The translations under genes and the position numbers were made by a program. From the NCBI GenBank assembly GCA_001507935.1, contig LGET01000068.1, positions 1 through 7,931 of the forward strand: a stretch of 7,931 bases of DNA, written 5' to 3'. The notes beneath the pieces were generated by a model. That model made no database searches. It had not been told where the DNA came from and was given only the letters and a program-made list of their open reading frames with translations. Of the stretch, positions 1 through 4,929 are shown in pieces. Each line of letters begins with the position of its first letter. Positions within the stretch are counted from its first letter, which is position 1. Source of the stretch: Thermococcales archaeon 44_46 (GTDB lineage Archaea; Methanobacteriota_B; Thermococci; Thermococcales; Thermococcaceae).

Positions 1-34
1 GATTTCCCTCTGAAAACTCAATACAACCACCAAT

Positions 35-115
35 CAATCAAAAGACTTAAGTGCTTATAACTCTAACGATCTAATGGGAACTAGGGTAAAGTACACAAAC
101 AATCAAAAATCTTAA
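35..115. repeat. Imperfect direct repeat pair upstream of first gene
   Basis: Two 16-base copies, at 35-50 and 100-115, match at 14 of 16 positions (CAATCAAAA, two variable bases, then CTTAA or ACTTAA-like end). They lie 65 bases apart, on both sides of a TATA-like stretch and ahead of the first gene's ribosome binding site. This could be a pair of regulator binding sites or replication iterons, or a chance result of AT-rich sequence. No further copy was seen in the window. Confidence 0.35.
45..60 (+). promoter_or_regulatory. Possible TATA promoter for the left operon
   Basis: CTTATAAC at about 54-61, preceded by the purine-containing stretch AAGTG, resembles a weak archaeal BRE/TATA element. 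Transcription would begin near 80-85, leaving a leader of about 40 bases before the first gene. The match is only fair and the upstream context is outside the window. Stretch 1-60 is also open in one frame up to a TAA at 58-60, so it could instead be the tail of an upstream gene. Confidence 0.25.
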
Positions 116-125
116 AGGAGATGAC
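114..125 (+). promoter_or_regulatory. Ribosome binding site without a normal start codon behind it
   Basis: AAAGGAGATGA at 114-124 is a strong match to the archaeal anti-SD target. The open frame that continues through 581 has GTT, not ATG/GTG/TTG, at 126-128, five bases after GGAG. The ATG at 121 and TTG at 127 are in another frame that stops at 166-168. Confidence 0.55.
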
Positions 126-581
126 GTTGAGAATTTCATCAAAACACTCGAAGAAAGTAGCAAGTTAGATGAAGTATTAGATAAAGTTAAAAAAGCTAAA
201 ATCAAAGTAGATAAAGCAAAACTACGTTATTATTTAAACCAAATAAAAGAATTTGCTGACAAGCCAGATACCCTCGTTGAAAAGTACGGAGAATACTACA
301 GGAAGAAAATAAATATCGCAAAGGGGCTTTTCTGTAGCGCAGTGGGTGGACTTGCGGGAACAGTCGCAGCATACGGGACATTCCACACATCAGCGAGCTA
401 CGACCAGCTAACAGTAGACGTATGCCCCAGGTACACAGGAGGCCCAGTTACTATAAAAGTCAGTTCAACATACATTACAAGTAGGCACGCGAGAATTGAT
501 GCCTGCATTGCTGAAAACACACCTGTTGCCGAACTCACGGAGGTAGGAATATGTATTACTTTCCATCTGGCAGGACTGTAG
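126..581 (+). CDS. Orphan protein with one hydrophobic segment; start codon apparently lost
   Basis: Not recognised. The frame is open from 90 to the TAG at 579-581; counting from the GTT at 126 it encodes about 151 residues. Residues 1-60 are a charged, helical, coil-like stretch rich in Lys and Glu. Residues about 67-86 (GLFCSAVGGLAGTVAAYGTF) are a hydrophobic, glycine-rich, possible membrane helix. The last 65 residues are beta-prone and hold three cysteines (DVCP, DACI, GICI). The well-placed ribosome binding site argues for initiation near 126; the only conventional start downstream in frame, GTG 342, has no ribosome binding site and falls inside the hydrophobic segment. The most economical reading is a former GTG or ATG changed to GTT, which would silence or weaken the gene. 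It overlaps the next gene by 31 bases, so the two were coupled. Probable mobile-element gene by context only. Confidence 0.55.
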   Translation, partial: VENFIKTLEESSKLDEVLDKVKKAKIKVDKAKLRYYLNQIKEFADKPDTLVEKYGEYYRKKINIAKGLFCSAVGGLAGTVAAYGTFHTSASYDQLTVDVCPRYTGGPVTIKVSSTYITSRHARIDACIAENTPVAELTEVGICITFHLAGL

Positions 582-1891
582 AAATAGAAAGAGAGTTTGG
601 AACGATTTTCAAAAAGAGGATAAAGAAGAATGTGCCGGTAGTGCATGATAGCAAAAAACGGATTAGGGACTGGCATAACCGACAAGCACTGATTGAAAGA
701 CTCGAACAGATATCAGAAAGAGTGCCAAAGAAGCATATAGAAGAAGGAATAACCCACACATTTCCACCCCCAAGATACGAGGGAGAGAGCAAGTATATTT
801 TGGTAATTTCACCCACGGAATACGACTATACTGCAACACACAACTTCTTCTCCCTGTTGGGTGCAGTTATTGGATCAAAAACGAGGGACTCACCAAGAAC
901 TCTCGCGGGTAAGCTAATGGCTGCCCTCGAAAAGACATGGAACATCCTACGGGATATGGGCTACGTGACGGAGTTCGACGAAATAGTCCCATACCACGAA
1001 CTGAAGAATAAAAGCACATATCCTGCAGTTATCCACCCGCCCTGGGACCAACTAAAAAAGGACAGAAAATTCCTGGACGTAGTGCTCGACACATACTCAA
1101 AGTACACAGGAATTCCCAGAGAAAAAATAGAGCAGCACATAGATGACATAATAAATGCCGTGGATGCTGTAACGGAAGCGAGCATGAAGCAAGAGGATAT
1201 ATCAGAACTCATAAGAAACGGAAAAATCCCTGAGCTGGAAAAAGTCCTATACATCATGGCGGGTAAAAAGCCCGGAGAGGTACAACCAGCGAAATTCCGC
1301 GAAGTCCAGAAGCAGGTAGAGCAGGAGCTGAAGGAAAAGGGGGAGGTGAAGGTCATTGCACCGAGGCTGGCGACGGCCATATGGTTAGAGAACCAGATAC
1401 GTGCATTGAAGGAATCGTCCTTCGCCAAGATGGCAGGGGGTGTCCCGGCAAGCGAACTTAGGGCACTGAAGGAAAAGATACTGGCAAAAAAGCACGTGGC
1501 AGAGAAGGCATCGGAACTGGTGGAGAAGGAGTGGATGAGAGGGAACATCGTATCTGTGAAGGAGGAGCACTTAGACAAGAAGCTGCTTCCGCTTGTTAAG
1601 GAGCACGCTGCAGAGATGCTGGAGGATATAAAAGCACTGGCGGAGAGGGTCAAGAAGGGAGAGTTGGACGCTCAGGACGTGAGGACGATACTGGCAGTGG
1701 AGCGCGACCTGCTGGACAGGACGCACGAGGCGGTGGAGAGGACCCTTGGCAATCCGGAGCACCTGATGGAGAACAGGAGGGTGTGGGGCGTGGAGGACAA
1801 GTTCCTTGTCAAGAAGGAAGCAATAGAGAAGATGCACGAAGAACTGAAGCCGCACTTCGAGACGGCAAGGGTAAAGATATTGAAGAAATAG
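551..1891 (+). CDS. Orphan 446-aa charged helical protein, probably of a mobile element
   Basis: I cannot assign this to a family. The start is well fixed: GGAGGT at 539-544 stands six bases before ATG 551. Residues 1-50 are basic (FKKRIKK, KKRIRDW). Residues about 75-185 are the most globular part (ILVISPTEYDYTATHNFF, then a Pro/Trp-containing IHPPWDQLK near 165). From about residue 250 the protein is a long series of K/E-rich amphipathic helices to the end, with heptad-like leucine spacing suggesting coiled coil. There is no signal peptide, membrane segment, Walker motif or recombinase signature. Base composition changes sharply inside the gene near 1300 (AT-rich with ATA/AAA/GAA codons before, GC-rich with AAG/GAG/CTG after), so it may be a fusion of two modules. 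Its stop TAG shares a base with the GTG of the next reading frame. A structural or replication-associated role in a plasmid or virus is only a guess. Confidence 0.8.
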   Translation: MYYFPSGRTVEIEREFGTIFKKRIKKNVPVVHDSKKRIRDWHNRQALIERLEQISERVPKKHIEEGITHTFPPPRYEGESKYILVISPTEYDYTATHNFFSLLGAVIGSKTRDSPRTLAGKLMAALEKTWNILRDMGYVTEFDEIVPYHELKNKSTYPAVIHPPWDQLKKDRKFLDVVLDTYSKYTGIPREKIEQHIDDIINAVDAVTEASMKQEDISELIRNGKIPELEKVLYIMAGKKPGEVQPAKFREVQKQVEQELKEKGEVKVIAPRLATAIWLENQIRALKESSFAKMAGGVPASELRALKEKILAKKHVAEKASELVEKEWMRGNIVSVKEEHLDKKLLPLVKEHAAEMLEDIKALAERVKKGELDAQDVRTILAVERDLLDRTHEAVERTLGNPEHLMENRRVWGVEDKFLVKKEAIEKMHEELKPHFETARVKILKK

Positions 1892-2143
1892 TGTTACCCT
1901 TCGAGGACGTCGCTGCAGCCGGCGACGAGGACAACATCAACGACCTTCATATTTTTACATCAGAACTTTCAAAATACGCGCTAAAAGTGCTCAAAGAAGA
2001 CGAGGACATTATCTGCTATAACATATGCAACACACAAGTATTTAGAGCTCCCCGAAAACAATCTTAGAGTAAATATAGCCCCCTGCAATACTTGCGTGAT
2101 AAGCATTCCTGAAAGGGAAAAAATATATCGGTCAAGCCAATAA
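1891..2143 (+). pseudogene. Small Cys-containing gene interrupted by a frameshift near 2041
   Basis: Starts at GTG 1891, overlapping the preceding TAG by one base. Uninterrupted, the frame gives 58 residues ending at TAG 2065-2067 with an unconvincing tail (FRAPRKQS). If one T is dropped from the TTT at 2041-2043 the reading becomes CNTQVLELPENNLRVNIAPC and runs on to the TAA at 2141-2143, an 83-residue acidic protein with the cysteine motifs CYNIC and CNTC, suggestive of metal or disulfide chemistry. The corrected end sits 16 bases before the next ATG, with that gene's ribosome binding site in the gap, which is normal operon spacing and supports the corrected frame. No family recognised. Either a true mutation, a sequencing error, or less likely programmed frameshifting. 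Confidence 0.45.
2117..2129 (+). promoter_or_regulatory. Strong BRE/TATA-like element upstream of the 2160 gene
   Basis: GAAAAAATATATC at 2117-2129 is a good match to a Thermococcales BRE plus TATA box. Its spacing to ATG 2160 (about 35 bases) predicts a transcript starting near 2150 with a very short leader containing GGTGA at 2150-2154. It lies within the 3' part of the preceding frameshifted gene, so it may be fortuitous. Confidence 0.35.
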
Positions 2144-2159
2144 GTAGCAGGTGACCCAA

Positions 2160-2376
2160 ATGAGTGCTGCGTGGATTGCACACGAGACAAAGGAGAAAAT
2201 CCTCCCAGAGGATCCGGACAGAATACATCTCAGGATTGCTGCTGCAATGGAGGTTTACTTACGGGCGAAAAAATATACATCTTCCGTTACAACTCATGCT
2301 CTCGGATCACTACGGTGTTGAGAGAATAAATGTAGTTGCAAAAAATGACATTAAACTCCGAAAGGCTCAGATCTAA
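2160..2376 (+). pseudogene. Small gene with a frameshift at an A6 run
   Basis: ATG 2160 follows AGGTGA (2149-2154) at good spacing. The first 36 codons look genuinely coding (WIAHETKEKILPEDPDR, then IAAAMEVYLRAK) with host-like codons such as GAG, AAG, CTC and AGG. The same frame then degrades and stops at TGA 2319-2321, giving 53 residues. At the six-A run 2268-2273 a one-base change moves reading into the next frame, where coding character resumes (LSDHYGVERINVVAKNDIK) up to the TAA at 2374-2376. With five As the product would be one continuous 71-residue helical protein. No family recognised. A second alternative frame across 2162-2327 is Cys-rich but uses rarer codons and has no start. 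Mutation, assembly error and slippage-based expression are all possible. Confidence 0.45.
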
Positions 2377-3115
2377 CCCGAGTGAGGAAGACCTGAGGAA
2401 GGCCCTCAACGTGGCCACCGCTGGCAGGATGGCCTTTTCAGCGCTTGAGTCAACCTCCATCAGGGATCTGCCGGAGAGGGGCGAGGAGATAGAGGAACTT
2501 TTATCGGAAATCCTGAGGAAGACGCCGGAGCTCCTCCCGTTCCCGGTGGAGGTTCCGGAGGAGCTTGAGGGAGAGTTCAGGGAGCTTTCAAGGGTTCTGG
2601 CCCTCATGAAGGATCCATCCTATCTTGACAAGATCGAGGCTCAAGCGCTCCCGTTCGTGGAGAAGCTCCCCGAAGGTAAGAGGCTCGGCCTCTTCAGGAG
2701 GGAATCTCCAAGAAAGAGGGTGGAGGACTTTGCAGTTCTGCTCACGGAGGGCAACCTCTCCGAGGAGGAGGCGGAGAAAAAGGCTGGAGAGCTGAAGGAT
2801 TACCTGAAGTCCTATCTAAGCGGAGAAGAGGCCGAGAAGTTAGTTGGTACTCTGCTCCTCCCATTCAGGGTCAAAAAGCTCGGGGAAAGGTACGGGAGCG
2901 CTGAGGGCTTCCTCTTCGAGTACGCGCACGCGAGGGCTTCACGCTACCTGCTCGCCGAGGCCTACCTCTTTGAGGCCCTGAAGGGAGAGCGGGAGGACCT
3001 TCACGATGCCCTCGTTAGAGTTCTTGCCGGGATGCCCACGCTTGGGAGAGGGAGAGTTTCCCTGAAAGGTGTTGAGAGGAACAGAGAAGCGCTTAAAAAT
3101 CTACTGAGTGGGTAG
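2345..3115 (+). CDS. Orphan all-helical GC-rich protein, possibly 5'-truncated
   Basis: Not recognised. From ATG 2345 it encodes 256 residues; TTG 2336, three codons earlier, directly follows an in-frame TAG. No ribosome binding site precedes either start, and the first dozen codons overlap the end of the previous gene in a different frame, so the native beginning may be missing. The clear coding signal begins near 2380 (PSEEDLRKALNVATAGRMAF). The protein is soluble, acidic and almost wholly helical, with many E/L/K/R residues, a Pro-rich stretch (LLPFPVEVPEELEGEF) and a conserved-looking Tyr/Ala region near the C-terminus (FLFEYAHARASRYLLAEAYL). There is no signal peptide or membrane segment. 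Hand counts give 40 G/C in 2521-2580 against 21 in 5041-5100, so it differs strongly from the genes to its right and resembles a high-GC Thermococcus. Transfer or truncation by insertion of the left block are both plausible. Confidence 0.7.
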   Translation: MTLNSERLRSNPSEEDLRKALNVATAGRMAFSALESTSIRDLPERGEEIEELLSEILRKTPELLPFPVEVPEELEGEFRELSRVLALMKDPSYLDKIEAQALPFVEKLPEGKRLGLFRRESPRKRVEDFAVLLTEGNLSEEEAEKKAGELKDYLKSYLSGEEAEKLVGTLLLPFRVKKLGERYGSAEGFLFEYAHARASRYLLAEAYLFEALKGEREDLHDALVRVLAGMPTLGRGRVSLKGVERNREALKNLLSG

Positions 3116-3123
3116 CTAGGTAG

Positions 3124-3132
3124 TTTTCCTTT
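3124..3132 (+). terminator. Possible T-run terminator after the GC-rich gene
   Basis: TTTTCCTTT begins nine bases after the stop codon of the helical protein, in a pyrimidine-rich stretch. Thermococcales terminate at short T runs without a needed hairpin. The run is split by CC, so it is weak. Confidence 0.3.
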
Positions 3133-3238
3133 CCCCTCCAAAAGACTTCACGCCAGAGAAGCCTCCAAAGTTGACCTCTACGCTTACACAACTAAACCGA
3201 TAAAATGAGGGAGTTAGAGGATAGAAGTAGAAGCTCAG

Positions 3239-3252
3239 AAAGGCAAGCCTTT
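3239..3252. repeat. Short perfect palindrome at the end of the minus-strand operon
   Basis: AAAGGC-AA-GCCTTT: six-base arms with a two-base centre, reaching into the TAA stop (3251-3253) of the YjbQ gene on the minus strand. It is too small for a stable RNA hairpin, but its position at the operon end makes a processing or termination role possible; chance is equally likely. Otherwise 3116-3250 holds no gene I can support. Confidence 0.25.
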
Positions 3253-3667
3253 AAAGCTCTCCCATCACCTGAACAATCACTCTCCTTCTTCTTGGCCTTA
3301 CATCGAGCTCCACAAAAAATATCTGCTGCCATATTCCCCTGACAACTTTTCCTTCAACCACTGGGAGTACAAGTGAGGGTCCCAAGATAGTAGCCCTTAG
3401 GTGGGAGTGGGCGTTGTTGTCTATCAAATCGTGCCTGTAACCAGCACCTCTGGGCACAAGCTCCTTTATAATTCTTTTAAAGTCCTCAAGGAGACCGCTC
3501 TCGTGTTCTATTGTTACAACGGCTCCAGTTGCCCCGGGAACAAACACAAGAACTTGACCGTTTTTTATTTCGCTCCGTTCTACTATCTCCTCTACTTCAG
3601 GGGTTATATCCACCAAATCTATTTCCCCTTTAGTGGAAAACCTAAGCTCTTCGGCCACTACCTTCAT
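3251..3667 (-). CDS. UPF0047/YjbQ family protein (possible secondary thiamine-phosphate synthase)
   Basis: A 138-residue single-domain protein of the YjbQ/UPF0047 family, which matches the usual length. Seen in order: the beta-rich start MKVVAEELRF, FVPGATGAVVTIEHESG (42-58), YRHD (77-80), NNAHSHLRA (84-92), a Gly/Pro loop, and GIWQQIFFVELD (111-122) followed by an Arg-rich strand. These are the family's conserved cleft residues, including the two His of NAHSH and Trp-Gln. The position that is His in the HTTA form of the family is Gly here (PGAT), a variant I believe is common among archaeal members. Family knowledge: E. coli YjbQ can replace thiamine-phosphate synthase weakly, but the main function is unknown. 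The start at 3667 is chosen because GGAGGTGG precedes it; the in-frame ATG at 3700 would encode an unlikely CSGGGG leader from that same ribosome binding site. It overlaps the VanZ-like gene by 26 bases. Confidence 0.88.
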   Translation of the reverse strand: MKVVAEELRFSTKGEIDLVDITPEVEEIVERSEIKNGQVLVFVPGATGAVVTIEHESGLLEDFKRIIKELVPRGAGYRHDLIDNNAHSHLRATILGPSLVLPVVEGKVVRGIWQQIFFVELDVRPRRRRVIVQVMGEL

Positions 3668-3941
3668 TCCACCACCTCCAGAGCAAATAACCGGCACCAA
3701 ACCCTATTAGGTTTGCGGCCATGTCCATAAAGGAAAAGCTCCTTCCCGGGATAAAGACCTGCAGAAATTCAAGAATAACCGGAAAAACCATGTAAAACTT
3801 ATTCCCACTAATTAGACCGAGAAATAAGAACTCCAAGAAATGCGCTATTTTGTCCCCTCCCGCTATTCCAGTCGAGGGCACCTTAGGAGAGAGATTGGCA
3901 TAAATTAGAAAGATGAGGTAGAGATATTTCAAAGGCCTCAT
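3642..3941 (-). CDS. Small VanZ-like integral membrane protein
   Basis: A 99-residue membrane protein with four predicted helices (about 5-18, 31-45, 49-64, 72-90). It shows the VanZ-like signature: DKIAHFLEFLFLGL (30-43), LEFLQVFIPGR (57-67) and the closing DMAANLIGFGAGYLL (73-87), with Asp30, His34, Glu37, Glu58, Gln61, Arg67, Asp73 and Asn77 as the polar residues typical of the family. VanZ was named for low-level teicoplanin resistance in enterococci, but archaea lack peptidoglycan, so that role cannot hold here and the function is unknown. Its ATG overlaps the TGA of the upstream regulator (ATGA, 3941-3938), and its 3' end overlaps the YjbQ gene, so all three are probably co-translated. 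Confidence 0.85.
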   Translation of the reverse strand: MRPLKYLYLIFLIYANLSPKVPSTGIAGGDKIAHFLEFLFLGLISGNKFYMVFPVILEFLQVFIPGRSFSFMDMAANLIGFGAGYLLWRWWNEGSGRRA

Positions 3942-4834
3942 AGGAAACGCTCCAGTTTTTTAACTTTTTCAACGACCTCTATTGGGCTTTTGCCAAAGAT
4001 ATACACACACGGTTCTATTCCGAATCCACCCTTATCTATCACAGCATCAAGAATCCCTTTTTTCTTAAACTCTTCGGTGATTAGTTTAACGGTTTCTTCC
4101 TCGCTTCTCTCGCTTTTTTCTACAGTTCCAACTTTAAAACCTGCCTTTTTAAGGGCACCCGATATTTTCTCGTCGTACCTTATGTTCAAAACACTTCTAA
4201 CTTCGGGAAAAATTTCAGAAAGCCCAATCAATACCTCTGCCATGTGTTCGCTCACCCCAAATTCTGGAGGCAAAGCGTAGGCTTTTCCCTTCACTACTGT
4301 TATCCTCCCCGGAATGGCAGCAACATCGTTCTTTTCTTTTGGTTTTGGAAGGGAATAGGCAAAGTTGCTTCTGACTTCAGGAATTAGCCCCAAAAACTTC
4401 TCATCACGAAGCAACTCACTTAAGGCCAAGGAAAGTTCTTCTAAAATCTGAGTTCTTGAAGGCTCTTCAGTGAATATTTCTCGGCATAGAGACTCATCAC
4501 TGCTACCAATGTAATCCAAATAGCCCCTGCAAAGAATTCCGCTCCTGAACATTTCAAAGAACTTTCTGTTCAAAAACCTCACCAAATCTTCTTTTTTTGC
4601 CCCATACAGAATAAGCCCCGCAACCTCTTGAGCGACCTTTTCAACTTCCTTACCAAGTTCACCATTCAGCCTTCTATACTTGCCAGTTAGGTATTTGCTA
4701 ACCATCGCTTGGGTAATTCCCAGGTGTTCCGCTATTTTCGCCTGAGTTAAGCCTTTGGAGTATAAAATCCGAGCAACATTTGCCCTGAGGTTGGGCATAA
4801 CCTCCTCAGCCCAGAATTCACAAGGGGTTTTCAT
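3938..4834 (-). CDS. HTH-ThiN transcriptional regulator (thiamine-phosphate sensing)
   Basis: A 298-residue two-part protein. Residues 16-52 form a Cro/XRE-type helix-turn-helix (LTQAKIAEHLGITQAMVSKY is 29-48). Residues about 60-160 are a helical linker with two cysteines, C102 and C117, as often seen in this family. Residues about 168-298 match the ThiN domain: AIPGRI (173-178), PPEFGVSEH (189-197), NIRYDEKI (217-224) and DKGGFGIEP (267-275) followed by FGKSP. ThiN alone or fused to ThiD makes thiamine phosphate; fused to an HTH it acts in archaea as a repressor of thiamine genes responding to thiamine phosphates (ThiR type). Whether this ThiN retains catalysis cannot be told by eye. ATG 4834 is preferred to GTG 4843 because GGTGA lies five bases before it and the promoter position would leave GTG 4843 almost no leader. 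Probably autoregulated through the divergent promoter region. Confidence 0.87.
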   Translation of the reverse strand: MKTPCEFWAEEVMPNLRANVARILYSKGLTQAKIAEHLGITQAMVSKYLTGKYRRLNGELGKEVEKVAQEVAGLILYGAKKEDLVRFLNRKFFEMFRSGILCRGYLDYIGSSDESLCREIFTEEPSRTQILEELSLALSELLRDEKFLGLIPEVRSNFAYSLPKPKEKNDVAAIPGRITVVKGKAYALPPEFGVSEHMAEVLIGLSEIFPEVRSVLNIRYDEKISGALKKAGFKVGTVEKSERSEEETVKLITEEFKKKGILDAVIDKGGFGIEPCVYIFGKSPIEVVEKVKKLERFL

Positions 4835-4867
4835 GCTCTTCACCAGTTGTTCCTTTTTAAAACCAGG

Positions 4868-4881
4868 TTATAAACTTTTTC
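4868..4881 (-). promoter_or_regulatory. Promoter of the HTH-ThiN operon
   Basis: On the minus strand, AAAAAG followed by TTTATAA forms a BRE/TATA pair. Start of transcription is expected near 4846, about 12 bases before ATG 4834, which favours that start codon. It is nearly back to back with the plus-strand promoter. Confidence 0.6.
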
Positions 4882-4895
4882 CAGAAAAGCTTATA
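4869..4895. promoter_or_regulatory. Dyad-symmetric divergent promoter core, possible operator
   Basis: TATAAACTTTTT, then CCA, then GAAAAGCTTATA is an imperfect inverted repeat centred near 4882. Each arm contains the BRE and TATA of one of the two divergent operons. The symmetry may simply reflect two similar promoters facing apart, or may be a binding site for the HTH-ThiN protein encoded next to it. Confidence 0.4.
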
Positions 4896-4897
4896 TC
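4884..4897 (+). promoter_or_regulatory. Promoter of the C5-epimerase operon
   Basis: GAAAAG followed by CTTATATC forms a BRE/TATA pair. Transcription should start near 4920, leaving about ten bases of leader containing the GTGAGG ribosome binding site before ATG 4930. Confidence 0.6.
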
Positions 4898-4929
4898 TCT
4901 AACCCTCTTTTTAACCACTGTGAGGAAAT

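Noticed and set aside
961..1653. Long minus-strand open frame opposite the 446-aa gene (230 residues, Ser/Phe-rich)
   Set aside because: It is the complement of a Lys/Glu-rich gene, which produces Ser/Phe-rich antisense frames by itself; it has no promoter or ribosome binding site, and the plus strand has a clear start.
2162..2329. Cys-rich frame (ECCVDC, DCCCNGG, then EKIYIFRYNS) overlapping the 2160 gene
   Set aside because: Attractive cysteine pattern, but there is no start, it follows an in-frame TAA at 2141-2143, and it uses rarer codons than the ATG 2160 frame, which has a ribosome binding site. I mention it only as an alternative.
68..2376. GATCTAA present at 68-74 and 2370-2376, near both ends of the left block, as a possible att repeat
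   Set aside because: Seven bases recur by chance easily in this length, and the left end of the block is not in the window.
3205..3342. Small plus-strand frame from ATG 3205 running into the YjbQ region
   Set aside because: Runs antisense to YjbQ, no ribosome binding site, composition not protein-like.
3401..3730. Plus-strand 109-residue frame across the YjbQ gene
   Set aside because: It is opposite a protein with unmistakable family motifs, and its own sequence has no domain-like character.
3990..4280. Plus-strand frame across the ThiN domain
   Set aside because: Shadow of the ThiN coding sequence; no start signal.
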